Shown: positions 8,719 through 15,950 of the stretch, piece by piece
Layout of the letters: each line of letters starts with the position of its first letter
How positions within the stretch are numbered: position 1 is the stretch's first letter
Assembly: GCA_025352325.1 (NCBI GenBank)
Contig: JANXTR010000015.1
Location: 1 to 46,793 of the forward strand
Direction of reading: 5' to 3'
Length of the DNA: 46,793 bases
From: Microbacteriaceae bacterium
Lineage (GTDB): Bacteria; Actinomycetota; Actinomycetes; Actinomycetales; Microbacteriaceae
Position numbers and translations under genes: made by a program
Notes under the pieces: generated by a model
The model's input: only the letters and a program-made list of their open reading frames with translations
Databases searched by the model: none
Told to the model about the DNA's origin: nothing

Positions 8719-11052
8719 ATGACCACCATCCCCCTCATCCCCGCGGGCCCCTTCCCGACCGGTACGATCCTGGGCTACCCGCGGATCGGCCCGAATCGTG
8801 AGCTCAAGCGCGCACTCGAGTCCTTCTGGGCAGGCCGGATCACCGCCGATGCCCTGGAGGCGACGGCTGCCGTGCTGCGCGCCGCGACCCGCGAACGGCT
8901 GCACGCGCTTGGACTCGGGAAGACCGACTCCTCGATCCCGCAGGCGTTCTCGTTCTACGACCAGATGCTCGACGCCGCGGTTACCGTCGGCGCAGTGCCG
9001 ACGCGTTTCGCCGATCTGGTGGATACCGACGGATCACTCGACCTCGCCGGCGTGTTCACGCTCGCGCGCGGCGAGGGCGACCGATTCCCGCTCGAGATGA
9101 CCAAGTGGTTCGACTCGAACTACCACTACCTCGTGCCCGAGATCGGGCCGGAGACCGTGTTCCACCTCGCGAGCGATCGCCTGGTGCGCGAGGTCGCCGA
9201 GGCGAAGGCCGCGGGGTTCACCACGCGTCCGGTGATCGTCGGGCCGGTGACCTTCCTGCTGCTCAGCAAGGCGGCCGAGTCGGCTCCCGGGGGCTTCCAG
9301 CCGCTCGCGAAGCTCGAGGACCTGCTGCCGGTCTACGTTGAGCTGCTGCAGAAACTCGCCGCCGCGGGGGCCGACTGGGTGCAGCTGGATGAGCCAGCGC
9401 TCGTCAGCGAGTCCGTTCCCGCCGCGCGCGACGAGGTGCTTGAGGCCGCCCGCACCGCCTACGCGACGCTCGGCACCGGACGCCCTCTCGGCATCCTCGT
9501 CGCGGCTCCCTACGGCTCGCTCGAGGACGCCCTGCCGGTTCTCGACGCCGCGCCGATCGACGCGATCGCGCTGGATCTCGTGAAGGGTGCCGTTCCCGTG
9601 GGCATCAGCACCGAGAAGGTCCTGGTCGGCGGGGTGATCGACGGCCACAACATCTGGCGCGGGGACCTCTGCGCCGCGTTCGACAAGCTGGAGGCGCTGC
9701 GTGCGGTGTCGCCGAACGTCTCGGTCGGCACCTCGACGAGCCTGTTCCACACCCCGCACACTGTGGCGGACGAGACCGAGCTGCCGACGCAGCTGCTCAG
9801 CTGGCTGGCCTTCGCCGACGAGAAGGTGGCCCAGGTGGCGGTGCTCGCGCGCGGACTGGGCGAGGGCCGGGATGCCATCCGAAGCGACCTGGATGCCGCG
9901 ACCGTCGCCCTCGACGACCGTCACCACGCCGCCGGGGTGCGTGACGGGTCGGTGCGCGCACGGGCTGCTGGGCTCGACGATTCCGCCTTCCGGCGCAGCG
10001 CCTACCGTGTGCGCCAGGAGGCTCAGGACGCCGCGCTCGGCCTGCCGGCTCTCACGACTACGACCATCGGCTCCTTCCCGCAGACGGGCGAGATCCGGGC
10101 CGCTCGATCGCGTTTCGCGACCGGCGAGATCGATCAGGCCGCGTACGAGGGGTTCCTGGAGCAGGAGATCCGCGATGTCGTCGCCCTGCAGGAGCGCATC
10201 GGGCTCGACGTGCTCGTGCACGGCGAGCCGGAGCGAAACGACATGGTGCAGTACTTCGCCGAGAACCTCGACGGCTTCGCGGTGACGCGGAACGGCTGGG
10301 TGCAGTCCTACGGCTCACGAGCGACCCGCCCGTCGATCCTCTGGGGCGACGTGTCGCGGCCCGCACCGATCACGGTGCGCTGGTCGACGTTCACGCAGGG
10401 GCTCACCGAGAAGCACGTCAAGGGGATGCTGACCGGCCCGGTCACGATCCTGGCCTGGTCGTTCGTGCGCGACGATCAGCCGCTGGGGGAGACCGCGAAC
10501 CAGGTGGCGCTCGCCCTGCGCGACGAGATTGCCGATCTGGAGGCCGCCGGGATCGGGATCATCCAGGTGGACGAGCCTGCGCTGCGCGAACTCCTGCCGC
10601 TCAAGACGCGGGATCAGGCCGCGTATCTCGACTGGTCCGTGAAGAGCTTCCGGCTCGCGACATCCGGGGTTCGTGACGAGACACAGATCCATACCCACCT
10701 CTGCTACTCGGAGTTCGGCGTGGTGCTGGACGCGATCGACGGTCTGGATGCCGACGTCACCTCGATCGAGTCGGCGCGCTCGAAGATGGAGGTCGTCCCC
10801 GAACTGGAGCGCAGCCACTTCGCGCGCGGCATCGGACCGGGCGTTTACGACATCCACTCACCCCGCGTCCCGAGCGTCGACGAGGTCACCGAGCTGCTCG
10901 AGATCGCCCTGGGCTCCATCCCGGAGCGCCAGCTCTGGGTGAACCCCGACTGCGGTCTCAAGACGCGCGGCTACGCCGAGACGGTCTCCTCACTCGAGAA
11001 CATGCTGGCGGCGACCCGTGCGGTGCGCGCGAGGGTCGTGGCGTCCGCCTGA
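8719..11052 (+). CDS. metE: Cobalamin-independent methionine synthase MetE
   Basis: MetE transfers the methyl group of 5-methyltetrahydropteroyl-triglutamate to homocysteine without B12. The two-barrel protein is full length (777 residues from the chosen start). Zinc ligands are visible as H660 and C662 in HTHLCYSEF and C745 in NPDCGLKTRG. I chose ATG 8719 because AAGGA at 8706-8710 is correctly spaced; the frame is open to a TTG at 8689 without a ribosome site. The window also encodes B12-dependent MetH, so the organism can choose between them. The leader shares a conserved element with metF. Confidence 0.97.
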   Translation: MTTIPLIPAGPFPTGTILGYPRIGPNRELKRALESFWAGRITADALEATAAVLRAATRERLHALGLGKTDSSIPQAFSFYDQMLDAAVTVGAVPTRFADLVDTDGSLDLAGVFTLARGEGDRFPLEMTKWFDSNYHYLVPEIGPETVFHLASDRLVREVAEAKAAGFTTRPVIVGPVTFLLLSKAAESAPGGFQPLAKLEDLLPVYVELLQKLAAAGADWVQLDEPALVSESVPAARDEVLEAARTAYATLGTGRPLGILVAAPYGSLEDALPVLDAAPIDAIALDLVKGAVPVGISTEKVLVGGVIDGHNIWRGDLCAAFDKLEALRAVSPNVSVGTSTSLFHTPHTVADETELPTQLLSWLAFADEKVAQVAVLARGLGEGRDAIRSDLDAATVALDDRHHAAGVRDGSVRARAAGLDDSAFRRSAYRVRQEAQDAALGLPALTTTTIGSFPQTGEIRAARSRFATGEIDQAAYEGFLEQEIRDVVALQERIGLDVLVHGEPERNDMVQYFAENLDGFAVTRNGWVQSYGSRATRPSILWGDVSRPAPITVRWSTFTQGLTEKHVKGMLTGPVTILAWSFVRDDQPLGETANQVALALRDEIADLEAAGIGIIQVDEPALRELLPLKTRDQAAYLDWSVKSFRLATSGVRDETQIHTHLCYSEFGVVLDAIDGLDADVTSIESARSKMEVVPELERSHFARGIGPGVYDIHSPRVPSVDEVTELLEIALGSIPERQLWVNPDCGLKTRGYAETVSSLENMLAATRAVRARVVASA

Positions 11053-11081
11053 GTCACGAGGAGGGGTAGCGTCGGGGGAGG

Positions 11082-11500
11082 CCGTTCACCCCGAGTCACA
11101 TGGCGGCGGCGCTACCCTTCCTCCGCACTTCCTTGCTGTCCGCTGCCGTGGTGGTCGGGACGATGGCCCCTGACCTCCCGTACTACGTGCCGCTCTTCGC
11201 GGCGCGCAATCTCTCGCACAGCCTTCTCGGGCTCGTCACGGTGGATCTGCTGCTGGGCGCTTTCGGGGCGCTCGCGTGGTGGCTCGTGCTGCGCGCGCCG
11301 ATCCTCGACGCGCTTCCTCGGCGGATCGGCACGCGGGGCTGCTCGGCGGCACCGCCCCATTTGATCCAAACCTGGTGTTCCTGGTGGTACGTTTCGGTTT
11401 CGGTTTCGGTTTCGGTATCGGGATCGGCGGAGTCGCCGTCCTCGTCGTCGTCGTCGTGTTCTGGTACCTCGTGCGGCGGGAGCAGCCTCGAACCTCCTGA
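11082..11500 (+). pseudogene. Decayed DUF4184 family membrane-protein gene
   Basis: Reading in frame from 11082 gives RPFTPSHMAAALPFLRT..., matching the usual MPFTPSH start of DUF4184 membrane proteins except that the initiator ATG is AGG (11079-11081); an in-frame stop lies just upstream at 11067. The match continues to about 11340 (TMAPDLPYYVPL, LSHSLLG, WWLVLR). It is then lost, and a different frame encodes a single hydrophobic segment (VAVLVVVVVFWYLVRRE) ending at 11498-11500, plausibly the remnant C-terminus. About half of a normal DUF4184 protein is missing. I read this as start loss plus internal deletion or frameshift. Confidence 0.7.
11392..11427 (+). repeat. TTTCGG hexanucleotide microsatellite
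   Basis: Four perfect TTTCGG units (11392-11415) are followed by two degenerate ones (TATCGG, GATCGG). A CGT triplet run comes shortly after, around 11443-11457. They lie in the decayed DUF4184 gene, where they encode Phe-Gly/Ile-Gly in one frame. Expansion in a non-selected gene is a simple explanation. Confidence 0.85.
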
Positions 11501-11540
11501 CGGCGCACCGCCCGCACCGCTCCCGGTGGCGCGCCGGTCA

Positions 11541-11648
11541 GGTTATGGTGGTGACGATGTCGCGCGAACCGCGTGGCACGGAGCGACAGCCGAGCCCGGC
11601 ACCCGCCCCACGTCAGATGCGCGCGTTCGCGGCACCGGTGGAGGGTTG
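11541..11648 (+). promoter_or_regulatory. metF leader with the element shared with metE
   Basis: The block 11583-11610 matches 8555-8582 upstream of metE at 26 of 28 positions. It can be drawn inside nested helices: CGCGAAC (11563-11569) with GTTCGCG (11625-11631), CGTGG (11572-11576) with CCACG (11608-11612), and an inner GCCG/CGGC hairpin (11589-11592 with 11597-11600). Both leaders have exactly 12 nt between the middle helix and the inner hairpin. The outer helix ends 17 nt before the metF ATG, close to its GGAGGG ribosome site. Confidence 0.5.
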
Positions 11649-12626
11649 ATGGCAGGGACCGAGATCGGGGCTCCCCCCGCTGCGCTGCCGTCGTCCGCTT
11701 CGCCCGGACGGCCGTCGTTCTCGTTCGAGTTGTATCCGCCGCGCTCCGAGGCGGCCGAGAAGGCTCTGTACCCGGCGCTCGAGCAGCTCATCGCCTCGGG
11801 CCCGGCGTTCATCTCGGTGACCTACGGCGCGAACGGCTCCTCACGCACCGCTTCCCTCGACGTGCTGAGGTATCTGCTGCGCACCGGCACGGTTCCGGCG
11901 ATGGCGCACTTCACCGCCGTCAGCTCCTCCTTCTCCGAGGCGTCGCAGCTCGTCCGCGAGTTTCTCGACGCCGGTGTGACCAGCTTCCTAGCACTCCGCG
12001 GCGACCCACCGGAGGGGGTGCCAGAAGACCAGCTCGTGCTCGGCGACTTCGGCAGCGCCAGCGAGCTCGTCCAGCTAATCCACGCGGTGCAGACGGAGCG
12101 CGAGCCGTTCCGGGCCCACGATGTCCCGGGATTCCCGGGGGCCAAACGGCTCGGATCCGGTCGCAAGGTCACGATCGCCGTCGCCGCGTTCCCGAACGGT
12201 CATCCGCGGTCGCGCTCACGTGCCCAGGACCTCGACACGCTCCTCGCTAAGGAGGCGGCAGGCGCCAACCTTGCGATCACGCAGCTGTTCTTCGAGGCCG
12301 ACGACTACCTCGGCTTCGTCGACGACGCCCGCGCGGCCGGGGTCACCATGCCGATCCTGCCGGGCATCATGCCGGTGCTGAGCGAGAAGAGGCTGCACCG
12401 CATCCTCGAGCTCAGCGGCGAGGCGATGCCGACGCAGCTGTTGCGGGATCTCCGCGCGAGCGACGACCCCGCGTCCGTCGGGATCGCGCAGGCGGCCCAG
12501 CTGGTGCGCGACGTGCTCGCCGGGGGCGCCCCCGGCGTCCATCTGTACACTTTCAACCGCTCAGAGGCCCCTCTCGCCGTGCTCGGCGAGGTGGGTCTCC
12601 TCACCTCCAGGGAGATCCCCGCGTGA
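11649..12626 (+). CDS. metF: 5,10-methylenetetrahydrofolate reductase
   Basis: MetF is the flavoprotein that makes 5-methyltetrahydrofolate, the methyl donor for MetE and MetH. The 325-residue frame begins near SFSFELYPPRSEAAEKAL, contains the FISVTYGANGSSR motif, and ends with the conserved barrel (LAITQLFFEADDY, GIMPVLS, GVHLYTFNRSE). The open frame extends upstream to 11100 through the DUF4184 remnant, but ATG 11649 with GGAGGG upstream is clearly the start. Its stop overlaps the next start (GTGA), tying it to the lipoprotein/ECF genes. Confidence 0.95.
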   Translation: MAGTEIGAPPAALPSSASPGRPSFSFELYPPRSEAAEKALYPALEQLIASGPAFISVTYGANGSSRTASLDVLRYLLRTGTVPAMAHFTAVSSSFSEASQLVREFLDAGVTSFLALRGDPPEGVPEDQLVLGDFGSASELVQLIHAVQTEREPFRAHDVPGFPGAKRLGSGRKVTIAVAAFPNGHPRSRSRAQDLDTLLAKEAAGANLAITQLFFEADDYLGFVDDARAAGVTMPILPGIMPVLSEKRLHRILELSGEAMPTQLLRDLRASDDPASVGIAQAAQLVRDVLAGGAPGVHLYTFNRSEAPLAVLGEVGLLTSREIPA

Positions 12627-13111
12627 CCGTACTGCCCCGATTCCGAGCAACCATCGCCCTCGCTCCGCTCCTGGTGGTGCTCGCCCTCACCGGATGCGCA
12701 GGCACCTCGATGGGCGCTGCGCAGACGCCGACGCCCTCGGCGACCACCGCGGGACCCTGTGCCAAGGTCACGGTGCTCGTGCAGTTCGGCACGCTCGACC
12801 ACAAGCAGATCACCGCCTGCGCTGCGGCCGGCGTCGCCTCCGACGTGCTGAAGGCCGCCGGCCTCACCACCGCTGGGACCGCCGATTACGGCAACCAGGT
12901 GGTCTGCCGCGTCGACGACCTGCCCGCTCCGGCCGACGAGTCGTGCGCGACCCTGCCGTCTGCCGCCTACTGGGCGATGTGGATCAAGACCTCGGCCGAT
13001 GCCAAGTGGGACTATGCGCAGGAGGGCATCGCGACCCAGCAGGTCACGACCGGCCAGTCGCTGGCACTGCTGTACACCGTCGGCAACGACACCACGCCTC
13101 CGCAGGGCTGA
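12623..13111 (+). CDS. Lipoprotein with DUF4430-like (cobalamin-binding beta-domain-like) fold
   Basis: The 162-residue protein has a signal peptide with lipobox LTGC (about residues 22-25), so it should be anchored outside the membrane. The mature part shows the pattern of DUF4430 proteins, which resemble the C-terminal beta domain of transcobalamin: a SDVLKAAG helix, YGNQVVCRVDD, a WAMWIK strand, WDYAQEG, and a final GQSLALLY strand. The start GTG overlaps the metF stop by 4 bp, and its stop overlaps the ECF start. I infer it is the extracellular capture or accessory subunit of that importer; ligand binding is not demonstrated. Confidence 0.7.
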   Translation: MTVLPRFRATIALAPLLVVLALTGCAGTSMGAAQTPTPSATTAGPCAKVTVLVQFGTLDHKQITACAAAGVASDVLKAAGLTTAGTADYGNQVVCRVDDLPAPADESCATLPSAAYWAMWIKTSADAKWDYAQEGIATQQVTTGQSLALLYTVGNDTTPPQG

Positions 13112-15063
13112 TGCGTCGGGCACGGCTCGCGACGCTGCGCACCGCGGTGCTGGTCGCCGCGGGCTTCGTGGCGTTGCGGGTCGTCTACCGGCTCGTGTTC
13201 GGCGGGGGTGACGGCGATGGCATCCTGCTCGTCGCTCTGCCACGGGTCCCGCTCGCCGGCCCATTCGCCCCCATCGTCCTGTTCGGGCCGATCACGACCG
13301 GAGGCATCGTCAGTGCCGCTCTCGGGGCGCTGCCGTTCGCCGCCCTCATCGTCGCGATCGCCCTGGTCGGTGTCGTGGTCGACTTGCGGCTGCTCCTCAC
13401 GCGGGGTGCGGTGCGCGGCCCGATCCGATCGGTCGCGCGCACCCTGGTGATCGCCTGGTCGACATTCCCGGCGCTGCGGGATTCCGTGCTGCGTGTTCGT
13501 GTGGCCCGCGAGCTGCGCGGGGAGCGCTCGCTCGCCTCCCTGATCGTCCCCGTCCTGGAGCAGACCGTCGAACGGGCGATCGCACTCGGTGCCTCGATGG
13601 AGGTGCGCGGGTTCGCCGCCGCGCGTCGCCCGGAACCCGACTGCGAGCATCCGGTGATCATGACGGATGCCGCGCTCGGCTTCGACGGCAGCTGGCTTCT
13701 CGAGGCGGTCGACCTCGATCTCGCGCCGGGGACGCTCACCCTCGTGACCGGCCCGACCGGCTCGGGCAAGTCGACGCTCCTGCACGCGATGAGCGGGCTC
13801 TTCCAGCACCACGTGGGCGGCGCGCAGGACGGCGCGATCACCGTCGGCGGAGCGGACCGGATCTCGACCCCGCCCCGCGAGACGGCGGGCTTCGTGGGGG
13901 TCGTCTCCCAGTCGGTCCGCCTCTCGTTCGTCGCCGCGACGGTCGAGGAGGAGCTCGGCTTCGCCCTGGCGATCCGGGGTGTGGCGCCCTCCATCGTCCG
14001 CGCGCGTTCCGTCGAGGTCGCCGCGGAGCTGGGGATCCCGCAGCTGCTCGACCGTGACATCGCGGTGTTGTCTGCGGGGGAGGCCTGCCTGGTCGCGCTG
14101 GGTGCGGCACTCGTCTGCCGGCCGGTGCTGCTGATCGTCGACGAGCCGCTCGCCGACCTCGACACCGCGGCACGCGAGCGTGTCGTCGGGGTGTTGGATC
14201 GCCTCGCCCATGAGGCGGGCGTCTGCGTGGTGGTCGCCGAGCACGCGCTCGCGGAGTGGGGTGAGGTCGCCGATGCGCGGCTGGAACTCGCGGAGGGCGA
14301 GGTGCGGCAGGCCGACTGTCCGGCGGGTGCGCCGCACCGCGCCGCGAGCACACCGGCGGTCGCCGGGGGTCTCGAGCCGACTGCGCGAATCGTCGGCCTG
14401 ACCGTGGCGTACGGCCAAAACGTCGTCGTCGACGATGTCGGCTTCGACCTCCGCGTGGGCGAGGTGGTCGCTCTCACGGGACCGAACGGCGCCGGCAAGA
14501 GCAGCCTGCTCCAGGCGGTCGCGCGGCCGACGGGCTGTGAGACGGTCGTGATCGGCGGCGTCGATGTGGGGGCCGTGCGACGCCGGACCCGTCGCACACG
14601 TCGTCAGGCCGTCGCCCTGGTCCCGGAGGCCTTCGACGATCTGCTGTTCGCGACCACGGTCGCCACCGAGTGCCGACGGGCGGACCGCGGCGCAGGCTCC
14701 GGCGCCGCAGCTCCCGGCACCGCGCGGACCTTCCTGGCCTTCCTGGGCATCACCGACCCGGCCGATGCTCGTCGCCTGCTGGATCGGCACCCTCGCGATC
14801 TCTCGGCCGGGCAACGGCTGTGTCTGGTGATCGCCATCCAGTCGTCGGCACGCCCGCAGGTGCTGCTGATCGATGAACCGACGAGGGGGCTGGATGCCGC
14901 GGCGCGAGCCCTCGTCGGCGAGGCTCTGCTCCGCGCGGCCGCCGACGGCGCGGCCGTGATGGTCGCCACCCACGACCGGGACTTCGCGGCACGCTTCGCC
15001 TCACGCACCCTCGAGCTGAGCGCCGGTCGGATCCGCGTCCCCGCGCAGACGGACGCCTCATGA
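13111..15063 (+). CDS. ECF transporter T-A-A fusion (transmembrane coupling domain plus two ATPase domains)
   Basis: In this 650-residue protein, residues ~1-170 are hydrophobic and end with an EcfT-like coupling segment (LGASMEVRGF). The first ATPase has Walker A GPTGSGKS at 214-221, signature LSAGEAC and Walker B LLIVDEPLADLD. The second has Walker A GPNGAGKS at 457-464, signature LSAGQR and Walker B VLLIDEPTRGLD. One polypeptide would thus supply EcfT, EcfA and EcfA'. I chose ATG 13111 (TGATG overlap with the lipoprotein stop); the frame is open further upstream only as a shadow. The short T domain is unusual. Confidence 0.85.
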   Translation: MRRARLATLRTAVLVAAGFVALRVVYRLVFGGGDGDGILLVALPRVPLAGPFAPIVLFGPITTGGIVSAALGALPFAALIVAIALVGVVVDLRLLLTRGAVRGPIRSVARTLVIAWSTFPALRDSVLRVRVARELRGERSLASLIVPVLEQTVERAIALGASMEVRGFAAARRPEPDCEHPVIMTDAALGFDGSWLLEAVDLDLAPGTLTLVTGPTGSGKSTLLHAMSGLFQHHVGGAQDGAITVGGADRISTPPRETAGFVGVVSQSVRLSFVAATVEEELGFALAIRGVAPSIVRARSVEVAAELGIPQLLDRDIAVLSAGEACLVALGAALVCRPVLLIVDEPLADLDTAARERVVGVLDRLAHEAGVCVVVAEHALAEWGEVADARLELAEGEVRQADCPAGAPHRAASTPAVAGGLEPTARIVGLTVAYGQNVVVDDVGFDLRVGEVVALTGPNGAGKSSLLQAVARPTGCETVVIGGVDVGAVRRRTRRTRRQAVALVPEAFDDLLFATTVATECRRADRGAGSGAAAPGTARTFLAFLGITDPADARRLLDRHPRDLSAGQRLCLVIAIQSSARPQVLLIDEPTRGLDAAARALVGEALLRAAADGAAVMVATHDRDFAARFASRTLELSAGRIRVPAQTDAS

Positions 15064-15950
15064 TCCGGCGCCCCTCCTGGACCTCCTGGCTGCTCGGCGC
15101 CACAAGCGTGGTCGCCTTCGCCGGATTTGCCTGGCCGCTGCTGGCCGACGCGGTGCCCGGCGAGGCGCGCACGGCCGTCCCCTATGTGGCACTGGCGCTC
15201 GTCCCGGCGCTTGTCGTGGCCGTGGCGCTGACCCTCGACCGCGAGATGTACACGGCTCGCACGGTCGCCCTTCTCGGCGTGCTCACCGCCGTCGGCACCG
15301 CGGTGCGCATCGCAGGCACCGGCGTCGGCGGGGTCGAGGCGGTCTTCGTCGTGCTGATCCTGGCTGGGCGAGCGTACGGGGCGCGCTTCGGACTGCTGCT
15401 CGGGATGACGACCATCGCGCTCTCCTCCCTGCTCTGGGGCGGGATCGGCCCGTGGACGCCGTTCCAGGCGTTCGCGTGCGGCTGGGTGGGTGCCGGCGCA
15501 GGGCTCCTCCCGCGCATCCGCGTCGGATCACCGAAAGCCGCCGGCCGACTCGAGATTGCGATGCTTGCGGCCTACGGGGTCGTCGCCGCGTACGCGTTCG
15601 GACTCATCATGAACCTCTGGTTCTGGCCGTTCGCGGTCGGCTACGGCACCGGAATCTCCTACGTGTCTGGCGCGCCGCTCCCACAGAACCTGGCCTCGTT
15701 CGGCATCTACTCGCTGATCACATCGACGCTGACCTGGGATACCGTGCGGGCCGTGACCTCGCTGGTCGGAATCGTGCTCGTCGGTCCTGCTGTGTTGACG
15801 GCGCTGCGCCGCGCGAAGCTCCCAGCACCGCGAATGGCTACACCGAGAAGTAGCGCGCCTCGGGGTGATGGAAAACGAACGCGTCGGTCGACTGCTCCGG
15901 ATGCAGCTGCAGTTCCTCCGACAGCTCGACACCCATCCGAGAAGGTTTGA
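15060..15950 (+). CDS. ECF transporter substrate-binding (S) component
   Basis: A polytopic membrane protein with about six hydrophobic segments between residues 8 and 250, followed by a basic, Pro/Ala-rich tail. Position, size and the directly preceding T-A-A gene (ATGA overlap) identify it as the S component that sets substrate specificity. Coupling to metF and to a DUF4430-like lipoprotein suggests a corrinoid or a methionine-related compound; CbrT-type S components are the closest idea, but I cannot confirm the family. The last ~37 codons run antisense through the 3' end of metH, so the natural stop may have been lost. Confidence 0.75.
   Translation: MIRRPSWTSWLLGATSVVAFAGFAWPLLADAVPGEARTAVPYVALALVPALVVAVALTLDREMYTARTVALLGVLTAVGTAVRIAGTGVGGVEAVFVVLILAGRAYGARFGLLLGMTTIALSSLLWGGIGPWTPFQAFACGWVGAGAGLLPRIRVGSPKAAGRLEIAMLAAYGVVAAYAFGLIMNLWFWPFAVGYGTGISYVSGAPLPQNLASFGIYSLITSTLTWDTVRAVTSLVGIVLVGPAVLTALRRAKLPAPRMATPRSSAPRGDGKRTRRSTAPDAAAVPPTARHPSEKV

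Noticed and set aside
11365-11500. Independent ~40-residue single-helix membrane protein
   Set aside because: It has no ribosome site and consists of microsatellite-derived Gly/Phe and Val runs; a remnant C-terminus of the decayed DUF4184 gene explains it better.
13012-14973. 653-codon open frame on the minus strand opposite the ECF fusion gene
   Set aside because: High-GC DNA leaves long antisense frames open. The translation is Arg/Gly/His-rich with no domain, while the plus strand encodes clear Walker motifs. The same applies to 39845-41443 (minus, opposite argH), 5209-6228 (minus, opposite dapF) and 30734-32299 (minus, opposite pheT).
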